64,000 nt of DNA, taken from Agapanthus africanus (taxonomy: Eukaryota > Streptophyta > Magnoliopsida > Asparagales > Amaryllidaceae). The notes under the pieces are model-generated. The model saw only the letters and a program-made list of their open reading frames with translations, was not told the origin of the DNA and did no database searches. Positions 22,337-33,242 of this stretch are shown one piece after another (within the stretch, counting starts at the first letter, position 1; each line of letters starts with the position of its first letter). A program made the position numbers and the translations under genes. The stretch lies in NCBI GenBank assembly GCA_030015575.1, contig CM057340.1, positions 755,725,632 through 755,789,631 on the forward strand. The letters are read 5' to 3'.

Positions 22337-23238
22337 TCAGCATCGCTACACTAGAATATGGTACCAGGAGCAAATCATCATTTTCTATGAGGGGATTTCC
22401 ATCGTTCCCAGTTTAACGACTCAGGGGTCATCTGTTCCCAGTTTAACGACTTAGAGGTCATATATTCCCAGTTTAAAGACTTAGGGGTCTATTGGATCGG
22501 AAGTTTGGAATTTTGGGGTAGGGTTCGGCATCAACATTGCTAACACTGAAACACAGGTGTCAGGAGCAATTCATCATTTGCTTTTACCTGTTGGGGAGCA
22601 ATGGCTTAGGAGACAGGTTTAGGACCCTATCTTCTAAGGCTTTTCAATTTTATAAGCCGTAAGGGTCTCATAAAAGAATTTTCTCCCTACGAGTCGAAAA
22701 GATCCCGTAGGTGTATTTTCTCCTTAGGAGTCTCGAGGACTCCCAAGTGTGTTTTTCCTTTGTGAGTTGTAAGGATCCCACGAAGGTGTTTTCTTACGAG
22801 TCGTGAGGATCCCGTAAGTTTTGTTCTCCTCATGCATCGTGAGGACACATGAGTGGGTCTTCCCAAATGGAGCATAATTCCAATGGCGAAGACCGGCCGC
22901 TAGACTGGTGGTTGCAGTGGGGTATGGGTATGATGAGAATTATTTAAGCACGTGGATTGTATACGGTAGTCAACTTGGGGACCAACCGTAGGACTGGAAG
23001 AATTTTAGGACTTTGTTGGCGTCCGCATCGCTGCACTGGAATATGGTACCTGGAGTGACTCATCATTCGTCGTTGGGACATTAAGAGACTTGAAATTTTG
23101 GATGGCGTCTGCATCGCTACACTGGAATATGGTACCAGGAGCGACTCATCATTCGCCATTTGGGAATTTGGATTTTGGTTGGCGTCTGCATCGCTGCACT
23201 GGAATATGGTACCAGGAGCGACTCATCATTCGCCATTG
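22337..23238 (-). repeat. Nested-hairpin units of Q, five copies
   Basis: Copies of a unit of about 54 bp at 22337-22390, 22528-22583, 23020-23074, 23105-23159 and 23181-23238. On the sense strand the arms are TCGCT/AGCGA outside CTGG/CCAG. In the 22528 copy both stems change together (TTGCT/AGCAA and CTGA/TCAG). Between them are single copies of the CCCAGTTTAACGACTTAGGG repeat also seen in P. Confidence 0.7.
22648..22853 (-). repeat. Array of six covarying hairpins in the Q 3' region
   Basis: Inverted repeats at 22648-22675, 22686-22711, 22723-22747, 22757-22786, 22793-22818 and 22829-22853. Sense-strand arms, for example CCTACG/CGTAGG, CTTACG/CGTAAG, CTTGGGAGT/ACTCCTAAG and CTCATG/CATGAG. 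The loops stay close to GATCCTCACGACT. Spacers are purine-rich (GGAGAAAA). Confidence 0.72.
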
Positions 23239-23517
23239 TTTTCTTATTTTATTTTTTTGACCGCGATTGCTCTATCATTTCAGCTTTTCTTATCATGAAG
23301 GTCGCGATTGCCCCCATCATTTCGGCTTTTTATTCATGGTTGCCCCATCATTTCGACTTTATTTTCATCTTTATTTTATTCGCTGATTTTTATTGCGAGT
23401 TGCCCCAACATTTTGGCTGTTTATTTTTTTATTTACACTTTTCTTTTTACACATTTTTTTAACATTCCCAGTTTAACGACTTAGGGGTCGTATGCTCCCA
23501 GTTTAATGACGTGGTGG

Positions 23518-25752
23518 TCAACTCTTTTTAGAGAAAGGCAGATGTCTGAGAGAGTCAGGTTCCCGAAGGACTTCGGTCTCCATTTGTATGAAATTGGCGG
23601 TCGCAGCTTGACTGTTTGTTAACACGCCTTTAGACAGTTCTATCTCTCCTGCCTTGTATTGCTTTTCGACCCAATCTTTGAATACGAAACAATCATCAAT
23701 GGCATGACTTATCACTCTGTGATATGAGCAATATTTGGGGTCGTCGGTCATATTCGCTTCTTGCGGTCTCTTTGATTCTGGCAATTGTAGACCGTTTCGC
23801 AGGGCGTCCTTGAATGTCTTGTGGACTTTGTCCCTTATGAAGGAATAGACCTTATCCATCTTCTCTTTCAGTGGAGATTCTCCTCTTCCCCGAACACTGG
23901 CTTCCGAGGCTGGTTGGCATTAGGCCCACTCATCCCTCGCTTATTTCGGTTAGCCGAAACGTTAAAAGATTCAGTATCGTCAGAATTTCCGCCTTTGCGA
24001 TTATCGTCCTTTCGGTTTCTCCAGGACCTATTGTTATTTTGGGAATCAGAGCAAGACTTCTGCTTTGAGCGCTCTAATATCTGAACTTTCCTGGTCAGCT
24101 CTTGGAATGTTTTGAGACCCGCAGCACATAGAAACGGGGCCATCCAATTGTTGAAATTTCCGACGAGGAGGCTGACAGATTGGTCCTGCTCTATCGGCGG
24201 TTCACATTTGACGGAGAGATTGTGCCATCAGGTTATAAAATTTGTGTTGCTTTCGTTGTTCTTTGGCTTGGTCCTTACGAGGTCGGCAATGGTGATCTTA
24301 TCGCTGACCCTCATGAACCTTTGTCGGAACAGAGATTCCATTTGGATGAAACTAGTAACGGAGCCATCTGATATGCTCGCGTACCAGTCGAAAGCGACAT
24401 CGGTCTGGCTATTAACGAACTGGCGGAGGAGAAGCGCATCATTGCCCCCAGTATTCCTGCATGAGGCTTTAAAATGGACGATGTGCTAATGCGCATTCCA
24501 TGTCCCATCAAATCTTCCGAATTTGGGGATGATATAGCCGCTAGGAAATTCTACCAGATCATACTGAGCAGGATATGGTCTCCCACTACTGCTGATATCT
24601 TTTTGCGCTTCGGCTTCGGCTACCAATGTTTTGACTTTGTTGGCAACCAAATCCACAATTTGATCTTGAGTTAGCGGGCTACTATCATCGATAGACAAGA
24701 CATTTCCCGAGATAGGATGTGACTAACTTTCATGCGGTCTGCCCACCTTTGGATTTGAGGGAATAGGCGTCGGCTATCTCGGAACACCGTTTCCCGGTTC
24801 AGAGCAGAACCCTACGATTGATTGGACTGCTGAGAGGCAACTTGGGCCGTGAGCTGCATTATGACATTCTTCATGTCGTCAATTTTGGAGTAAAGTTTGG
24901 CCATCTCCTTGTCTTTACTTCTAAGCTGTTTTCGGAGCTCTTGGAGAAGTTTCTGCTCTGCGGTCTTGGGATGAAAGATTGGCTCATCTTTGCTTTCCGA
25001 GCACGACTCCTCATGAACCGAGGGATCTCTCTGCTTATCAGCCTAACTGGAAAGGTTTTCATTACCTCCCAGAGGATGCTGATCTTGGGAAGTGGAAGCC
25101 ACATTCATACCAAATTGGATCTGAGATGTGGTGGCCCCGTCCTTGCTCTTGCTGCACGTGCCTACCATGTAGACAGTGTGGACCACATATCCAGCCATCT
25201 CTTTATCTTTGGTGGGGTAACCCTGTTCTTGGAACCTCACGAAGTTCAGCCTAGCATGAGCCCTAGCCCTTTTGTTGGCTCTATATCTGAGCCTTTTCTG
25301 TCTTAGCTTCTCAATCTTGAGGTCTTGACGGGCATCCGTCATCCAGGAAGCCATCGTAAGTCGATTAACGGGGAGCTTAGAGAAGATACCCGATTGAGCA
25401 GTTGTCAGGACGCCGCTGGCGCTTTCCCGAGATGCCTTGTTGCTTTGTTGGTGTTGATGTCCTTGCCCCCAGCTGGGGCCAAAGAAAGTCGTTCAAACAC
25501 CGACTTGCGTTTAGGTAGTGGTGCCCTCGAGATCACCATATTTGGCCTTCTTCCTTTCGAGGCTGGTTTGTCTGTTACTGGAGCTTGAGAAGCTGGGATG
25601 GCGCTAGCTGACATGAACAGAATAAAGCCAAATGGTAGCGGCGGCTCCTCCCACTGTCGCCCGAGACTGGCCGGAAGGACTGTCCTAGCATCCATCTTCA
25701 TTGTGTAGGAGATGGGAGCCGTGTTGAGAGCTGAGCTTGTCCTTAGAGACAT
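23518..25752 (-). pseudogene. Broken gag of element Q
   Basis: Starts at the ATG at 25752 (minus), 158 bp inside the 5' LTR. Pieces in order: an N-terminal region (25752-25405); a basic KLRQKRLRYRANKRAR segment (25300 region); a coiled-coil-like QKLLQELRKQLRSKDKEMAK segment (about 24950); the PYPAQYDLVEFPSGYIIPKF stretch before the capsid domain (24560 region); a retrotransposon-gag type capsid with AFDWYASIS and LFRQRFMRV (24400-24290); and a CX2HX4HX4C finger in YCSYHRVISHAIDDC (about 23720). Frameshifts and stops separate the pieces, one a TGA within the capsid near 24235. Gag would form the particle coat. Confidence 0.78.
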
Positions 25753-25886
25753 TTTTGCTGCGTCTGAAGATTGCAAATGGAAATTGTTAATCTGTACAAA
25801 GAAGTATGATTTCAGTATAAGCAATCGATATGTATATTGATTGAGTTCGCATGAACGTTTGACCCGAAGTATGGGAGGAAATATAT

Positions 25887-25904
25887 GTCCCACCGGGTAT
25901 GCCA
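25887..25904 (-). other. Primer binding site of Q
   Basis: Sense strand TGGCATACCCGGTGGGAC, 5 bp after the LTR end. P has TGGCACGCCCGGTGGGAC at the same spacing. The cognate tRNA is not assigned here. Confidence 0.75.
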
Positions 25905-25909
25905 GAATC

Positions 25910-27517
25910 TGTAGGGTGTTTTTCGTCACCCCATTAAGATGGGAATACGTGCGTGCTTGTCAGGCATACTACAGATTCCCCCTGCCTTGGGTAGGTGGGG
26001 ATTTATTGATTGTGGGGATCCGAATCTCCGGCGGCCGTGGACTAAGCTGCTGTTAATTACCCCTCTCCTTTGGTGCGGGGGAACCTCCGATTGACAGGTC
26101 AAACTGATCATGCGAACTCAATTTGCAGTGTGCGTGTGTTGTGTTTTGAAAGGGGGTTTTGGATATATCGAGGGCCTCACGAAGTTTTATGGGGTCCCGC
26201 TACCCGAATAGCAGGCTGGGGGGAAAGGGGGCTAGCAGCCCCCTTGCGGGATGTGGGGCAGCGCCCCATTAGAAAACTTTTCCTAACGTGGGACGTGTTT
26301 CTGGTGTGGAGTGCACGGAAAATAAGGGGTGAGGAGCGTCTTAAAGATGCATGTATGGCGTGTGGGCGCTTGGCGTCCGTGGGTCACGTGCCAGGCGCGT
26401 GGGCGCTGGGCGCCAGTAGGTCACATGCGCGGCACGCGATCGCTGTGCGCCAGCGGGTCATGTGCGCGACATGCAATCGCTAGGCACTGGGCGCCCACGG
26501 GTCACATGCCCTGCATGCGACCGCCGAGCGCTGAACGCCCGCGGATCTCGTGAGGCGCATATGGGCGCTGAGCACCCGCGGATCACGTTCCCTAAACTTG
26601 ACCGCTGGGTGTGCACGGGTCATGTCCACGGCACGCGACCGTTGGGCTCCCGTGGGTCACGTGCGCGGCACGCGACCGCTGGAAACAACAGCGGAAAAGG
26701 GACTTAGCCTCTTGGTTAGGAGTTGAACTCCCAAAGAGGCTTTGGAGTTGAACTCCTAACAGAGATTTTGTATAGATTTGGAGTTAAACTCCTAAAGGGG
26801 GTTGATTTATGGAGTTAAACTCTAACAGATCTTGAATGGAGTTAAACTCCTAGAAATATTTGGATCTTCTTTTGAGCCTCGGATCCTCCTGGAATAGGAT
26901 TTTTGGAGATGGGTATCCTTCTTCTTCCTCTCTGTTGACTGGATCTTAGGGGAAAAGGGGAGGTGAGACTTAAAATCTCCCCTTCTAGGGATTTGATAGC
27001 AGATCCGAGCTCCCTTTCAAGGGTTTTATGGTGAAAAACTATTTATTTTTTAAAAAAGAAGAGTTAAACTCTTGATTTAACTCAAAAAGGGGAGAAGGTT
27101 TTAGAACTTTGAGGAAGGGGAAAGAGGCACAAACCCTAGAATTTGAGAGAATGGCTTATTATCTTTTATTTTATTAGCATGTTTCCTTTTATAGGCTTAC
27201 AAATTTACACATAGCCCCTTGGGCTTTATAAAATGGTATTTTGCCCATCCCATGCCTCATGTGCTCATTTCTTTTGCACATGAGCCATGGGCTTTACAAA
27301 AATTTGGGTTTATGCCCATTTATTTTACATTCATGCATGAAAATTATATCAAACTTATTTATTACATAATTTTCTTCTTGGCATAGGGGAGGCCGGCCGC
27401 TTCATGTTCGAGCTCGACTTGGGCATGGGCCCACTTGATCTGGGCTTGGGCCCACTTGGCTTGGGGTTGACTTTGACTTTGACTTGGTCAACCGGGGTGT
27501 AATTTTTGACCCCAACA
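25910..27517 (-). repeat. 5' LTR of Q
   Basis: 1608 bp, TGTTGGGGTC..CACCCTACA on the minus strand. Has a TTGAC/GTCAA cluster at its start (27466-27492) and a GC-rich repeat segment at 26340-26690. A short block CGGGATGTGGGGCAGCGCCC (26247 region) matches the P LTR in reverse. Confidence 0.86.
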
Positions 27518-27561
27518 ATGTCTACTTCTCCGTACACTGGGAAGCGTGGCATGACGGGATG

Positions 27562-28267
27562 ACTCCTGGCACCCTCTCTAAAAAGATGTCTTCTAGACTG
27601 ATGAGGGGAGGGACTGGTATGAATGACATATCATTTACTTAGACAATTGAGTCAATCATGCAATGTCTTGTACAACATCAGATATTGCTTTTGCACTAGT
27701 TGCAATAAGAATATATTAATCCAATCCTGGAGAAACATTGGGAAGCGGTAAAGAATATAAGTGGATGTTCGTGGTATAAGGTAACGACATCCTCCTCTGG
27801 GAGGCAGTTATCGGCTTAGGCTTCCAAGGTGACCTGGATGACAGAGATGCTGTCAGGGTTTTGAGTTTAGCCTCTTCTGAGGATCAGTATATTGGATAGT
27901 GTTCCAATAGGAATACTGGGGTAATCATGGTGTAGGATGCTGGTTATGACTCAACAGAGGATACAACCCAAGAAGTTTGTTGGATGGAGGTGTTCATTTA
28001 TAAACTTGGTCCGATCAGGTATCCAGACAAATTCTTGAGGCATGGTATCGCTCGGTTTGGGAGACTATTGATCTCCGCAAAGTTGAGATATAGAGAGATG
28101 AAGTTAGAACAATATAGTGGATCCACTCACTGAGGCTAATTCTCGAACACATTAAGTTTCATAAACATAGTTTGCGAAACTGATTAGTAGAGAATTTGGG
28201 TATTCGGTAGCACACGAGCCGTGGGTACGCATACCGCAATAATTGGCCTTAAGTGCAAGTAGGAGAT
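27562..28267 (+). pseudogene. Decayed copia pol (A4), second part: RNase H
   Basis: Resumes the copia gene after G2 with ACCCTCTCTAAAAAGATGTC, equivalent to A1 5338. Continues through the region matching the CTRPD and SRYQSDPGEKHW codons into RNase H, with stops and frameshifts throughout, and ends at a purine tract GCAAGTAGGAGAT near 28255-28267. A short imperfect repeat of that tract (GCAAGTAGGCGAT) follows at about 28303. Confidence 0.8.
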
Positions 28268-28349
28268 TGTTGGATATAGTGCACTCAAGATAATTATTAT
28301 GATTGCAAGTAGGCGATTATGATAATTGAGGGATGACTTATACATGTAT

Positions 28350-30513
28350 TGTTAGTTATATATATGCCCTAGATGCCATTATTGTACATGATTGTATATT
28401 ATAATGGATGCTTAGACATATATAGGGATGACTTTCTTGCTCGACGTGATAGTATGATATCTGGTTACTCTTTATCTTAACATGTAGACTAGTATTGCGA
28501 TATTGTCTTGCTCTCATATGTTGATAAAGCCCTTAGGATGTACTTGACTACCAGGATTATGATGCAGATCATACTAGTATGGCCAGGGTAATCCATAAGT
28601 TCATCCTTAAATTGTTCCTAGTCGAGGGTGTATCGAGACAAGACATCGATATTCTAGAGTAGACTAGCGTATACGTTTCTTGACCCATTTGATGGGCGAT
28701 GGATGATCCCATGTCCATTGGTGTTTGACATCAAATATGGTATACGGGTGCTCAGTGGAGACTGGGTACACTGAACAGGACTCACCGAGAACTCCTATAT
28801 GGTATTATACCTAACGTCAAATAGCAGTTCTCTGGTGACACTGGTATAGGTTAGTCTGTAGACCCAAGATCGTCATAGAGTCTTGTGTGATTCCCACTAT
28901 GCTTTGATTTCCACCTTACCATGTTCAAGAGAGCGTGCAAAACGGTGGTTTTGGGGTACAATCCCGAGTCATATGGAGGCAATGAGCGATATGAGGGGTT
29001 TCGTGTCTCCCGGTATTGGGGGTTGATGTTGCGCTGTGCTCGATTGGCTGTAACAGAAAGTCCCTGGTCATGGCTGATACAGAGATTTACTGGTAAGCGT
29101 TATCAATAGTTTCTCAACCCGTTATAAGCCTCACATTAGCACGACTTATCGAGTTATTGTGGTATGACATTTATCACCCCGAGACTCGATATGCGACATA
29201 TCAGACGAAGAGACCGGACTGTACGGTAGTGTTACTCAATGGATTCACGGGAGTATGAACAAGCTTGCTTGTTGATCTTCTGATCTCTCAATTACTGGGT
29301 AGCCATTACGTCCAGCTAGTACCGCTGACGGCTTGTAGGTGACTGATATGATCATCACCTACTGCCGGTGTATGGACGAGTCTTTAGAGTCCTACACAGA
29401 AGTTTCCTAGCTCATGCGAAACGAAGCAGGCACATATGTGATATGTGCGGAACTGAGATTAATACGTGTATGTGATACCGCATTCTAATCTCGCGATATA
29501 GGTTATATGTGATATAACCGGATTATTGAATCAAGTGTTGATTCGATAATTTATTATATGATATTAGTCGGTTGTATGCGGTACAGCCGGGTTATTAAAT
29601 CAAGTGTTGATTTAATAATTTAATGTATAATTATATATTTGATATATTAATATGCATTAACTAATATTAACTCACTTAAGAAAGTGTTTTCACCAAATAC
29701 ATTTAAATATATATGTGATATATATTAATATATTTATATATGTGTCATGCTAGATGATACATTGGACTTGGGTGTATGAGACTCATACCATACTTAAGAT
29801 AATGTGGGGATTTAATTATTAAGGGAAAAACAAAATTAGGTGGAAATTATCATGGTTGAAGATACTTGTAGAAGCATGTGGAAATCTTGATTTAGTCCAC
29901 TAATTTTGTTTTACTCTAGATATTTATTAACCTAACCATTATTTTTAGCCATGGTTTAGTCTCTACATGAGTTTATATGAGATATTTTCTCACCTATGGT
30001 TCACACTTGATCACAAGAGTTTTCTTTCTTCATCCCCTTCTTACTCTCTAGTTTTGAGTGAGGTGAAAAAGAAAAGAGAGAAAATCAATTCTAAAGTGGG
30101 CAAAATTCCTACTTCACCAATCTATACCAAACTAGCCATTTAGTATAGCTTATTTCTTCATTAGTTCATCAATTAGTGAAGAGGTAGCTTGAGTTAGTGA
30201 TTCTTCGACGTAGATCATCTTCGGCCTCAAAGATCTTTGAGCAAGCTCATTCCTTTCGCCTAGTGGGGCCTAAGGAGAGTCTGGGAGACCACCATTTGGA
30301 ACTAAGGGACTACTACACGGAGCTTTAGAAATGAAGGACCGGTCTACAAAGGTTTTATTCCTTGTTCACTTAGAGTATTGTTGTTTACTTGCTTAGTTAA
30401 ACCCTAATTCTCTAGTTCGATCCTTGGTTCGGGCTAGCTCGGCACCCTAAAATTTTAAAATAGCATACTTGATACTTGTCGAAACCGTGTCGGGGTGCTA
30501 AGCAAACCCAGCA
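28350..30513 (+). repeat. Copia LTR shared between A4 and A5
   Basis: From TGTTAGTTATATATATGCCC to CAAACCCAGCA, 2164 bp, followed by a primer site. Homologous to the antisense solo LTR at 36762-38976. It is flanked by copia pol on its left and by a copia leader on its right. The 82 bp between the A4 purine tract and this LTR begin TGTTGGATATAG and may be a stub of the A4 LTR, so A5 may have inserted there; alternatively one LTR serves both. Confidence 0.82.
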
Positions 30514-30514
30514 G

Positions 30515-30526
30515 TGGTATCAGAGC
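30515..30526 (+). other. Primer binding site of A5, initiator Met tRNA
   Basis: TGGTATCAGAGC, one base after the LTR end. Confidence 0.93.
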
Positions 30527-33242
30527 CGTGCTAGAGCATTAGGTGTTGTCTAGACGAAGTTAAAGTGTTCGATCGACTATTTCGAAACCCGGATTTCCCA
30601 CTCTCTGGAAAAAATTTCAAAAGTTGTTAATTTTCCAATTAAAAATATTCAAAAAATTGTGCAGGATTTTTTATGGACCCATAAGAAAAACGACGGCCTA
30701 ACTCAACCAAACGGCCGCGGAAGCATGGCCAAAGCATGCCTTTGGCGGTGGTTTCGCGGCGTCGTTGGTGAGGCAGGGAGTGTGCTTTCTTATGTAGGTC
30801 CGTAGGTGCTTGGGGCACTGTCTGGGTATTTTTAACTGTGACTTAAGTGTTGAGGTCTCTGGGAATTTTGGGTGTTTGATAAATCGATCGAAATGTTTAA
30901 CATCGTCTAGATATCTGTGATTTGTGATACAATATTTGGAATCCATAATTATTAATTTTATGAAAACTAATTAGTGCTTTGTAAATCTAGCAATTTAGTC
31001 TCTTTTGATCTGTTGCCGCGGGGTTTTGATTCGAATCAAAACCCTTCGCAATCACGTTGTGTATGCGGATACTTGCCGGGTAGTATTACTAGATAGCCAT
31101 GCCCCATAGCCCCAACCAAGTGACTGTAGGAGAACCCCGTTGCCAAAAGCATCCCCCCGGGTGCTCCGGCCGCGGTGTTCCGCCTAAGTGCACTTTGTCG
31201 ACGGCATCAGGGGTGCGGCCGTCTACTAAAGTTTCCGACAAGCATTCGATCAGGATGTCGGGAATCTTGTTGCATTGCCTGACTAGTTATTGATAAGTGT
31301 TTTCAATATCGAGACTAAAATGCGGGGTTTATAATGTTAGGCATGAAATTCGGAATATAAGATATTCCGGGTTTATGATGTCTAAGGAATTTATATGATT
31401 AGGCATGAAATCCGAAGTATGTGGTCTTTCGGGTTTATGATGTGTAAGGTGGTTGCGGATTCCAATTATTATAATTTTCAATTTCTTTTCTGTGACCGTA
31501 AATATAATATGTGGTGTATCGCCGGTTTCGTTACTATACGTCAACGACAATTAGGATACGCATATTTACTTACGTTGATGACATGTGTTGTTATGTGTTA
31601 CTGTGATATGTTATATTGGATCGTCGTGTTTGAATAGCCGGGGGTTTGTGCGTGAGATGAGAGTTTTTCATTTTCAATCATGTACAAATTTGTATGTAAT
31701 ATTCTTTTATTGGGACAAGTCCGGGTTGAAGATGATGTCACCATTGATATATATTATTTACTTTTCCACATTAGGATAGACCCAAGACGGGGAGCACAAG
31801 TAACCGGGTTCTAGAGTCCAGTGGGAGACCATCTCGAGGAGTCGAGTCCGGGTCTCCTAACTCTAGAATTGGTAAGGTTGCTTGCCGCTCTCGTAGGGGT
31901 CTAGGGATGCGGGTTTGGCTATTCATCACGACCGTGGAATCCGTGTTTTTTACTGGCTTGATTAAAAACACAGACGTCCTAGTATATCCAATATTCCATA
32001 TATTGTCTTCTGCTGCAATGTTCTGTGATGAGATCATATAACTGCCTGAGACGAATGCTTTGTATTATATATATGATATATAATAAACGCTGCTTATGTT
32101 TTGCATCCGCGCTAGTCCTGCCCTCTCTCTGTCGTTAGTTATCTAACCTAACAGTGCATGACGGGACCCCAAGGCGAATGCGGATGGCATAAGCGTACGT
32201 TGTATTTTCGTTTCTTTATCTGTGATGCTTAGGAAGCATAAATGATGGGATTTCATTAATGAGATTAATGAAAAAGAAAGAAACCTAAAGATGTTGTAGA
32301 ATCATGTTTTAAAAACTGGTAGCTCTAGTTCTTGTTTTGCATAGTGGTATTCCTTGATGAATATCTAGCACCTCATTCGATGAGGAAAGAGTCGAGATCC
32401 CTTCACCGGGAGTGACCTCTTTAGCGAAACTAGTAAAAGCCTCAACAACACTCCTTTTAAAATCACTCAATTCTACAACGATATCAAGTTCATTACGCAA
32501 AAGTGTTTCTTAAAAACCTGTTGTAGCCCTCCGTCATTTCAGATAAGGACTATTTAGTATTCGTGCTACGTTTGTTGATCTTGTTAAGGCGTAGTGTGCG
32601 GTAGCTAATTAGTGCTTATCTGCAACCATATGATGCAATGGATTAGGGTAGTCGTACGACTTTGTTGACCTTGTTAAGGGTCGTACGGGTGGGTTTAATT
32701 CAATCAGGAAATGACGGGTTGAACTTGGCTAGCGCTTATGATTTGTTGACCTTGTTAAGGTCATAAGTTGCTAGGGGCAAAATATTATTGGGAATTTCAA
32801 GTGTTGAAATTTGCAATGAGATTGCATACCTTCTATGAGATAGTTAGATCCTGATACACACTGCGAGTAAGAGTTACTCCTGTGAGAGTTTTGCACTTTA
32901 CAATTAGCCGATCAAATAGGTGACTTGAAAGGTGTCAATGGAGTTATGCCTCTGGAAAAACGAGGTTTATTTTAATTAGGTTCGTGCGAAAGCACGGGGA
33001 ACCTCCCTCAAAATACCGACACTGGCCTGGCTGAAAGATTGGCGAACTTGTAGGGTGTAATTAATCCCGGCTAGTCTTACCTTTTAGGGTTTGAAGGAAG
33101 ATTTGATAAAAATAGTGGGAGCCATCCTGATTAGATAAGATAATAACCAATCTAATCTTTCAAGAGCGCACACGAGTGTTTTCTTCTCTCTCTCTCTCTC
33201 TCACCCCCTCTCTCCAAGTAGTGACCGTGACATTTCTTAATC
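30527..33242 (+). other. A5 untranslated leader
   Basis: About 2.7 kb without a gene, co-linear with the A1 and A3 leaders. It holds a GC-rich double dyad at 30713-30761 (198 bp after the primer site; the first block GGCCGCGGAAGCATGGCC) and three W-box palindromes at 32575-32587, 32665-32677 and 32746-32758 (spacing 90 and 81). The motif ATTGTGCAGGATT at 30656-30668 also occurs in the Athila-type leaders and resembles a 3' splice site. Confidence 0.8.

Larger units (their letters stand above)
20149..27517 (-). mobile_element. Non-autonomous gypsy (Tat-lineage-like) element Q, antisense
   Basis: On the minus strand it runs from TGTTGGGGTC at 27517 to CACCCTACA at 20149. It has a 5' LTR (25910-27517), a primer site, a gag-derived pseudogene, a repeat-rich 3' region (21529-23517) and a 3' LTR (20149-21528). 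Flanks are ACGTA (20144-20148) and ATGTC (27518-27522); the intact solo LTR has ACGTC here, so both are one change from a common duplication. No protease, reverse transcriptase or integrase is present. Placement in the Tat group rests on the gag zinc-finger style and the tandem-repeat 3' region, which are known for that group, not on reverse transcriptase. Confidence 0.82.
16759..27556 (+). mobile_element. Truncated Tekay/Del-like gypsy element (G2) hosting element Q
   Basis: Begins TGTAATGCCTG at 16759 and ends GGCATGACG at 27556, with perfect 5-bp duplications GGATG at 16754-16758 and 27557-27561; copia sequence A4 continues across the site. What remains is a stub that may be the start of the 5' LTR, a short piece of the 3' internal region, and the 3' LTR (17349-20148 plus 27518-27556). 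The chromovirus gag-pol is deleted. The last two bases are CG instead of CA. Element Q is inserted near the right end. Confidence 0.85.
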
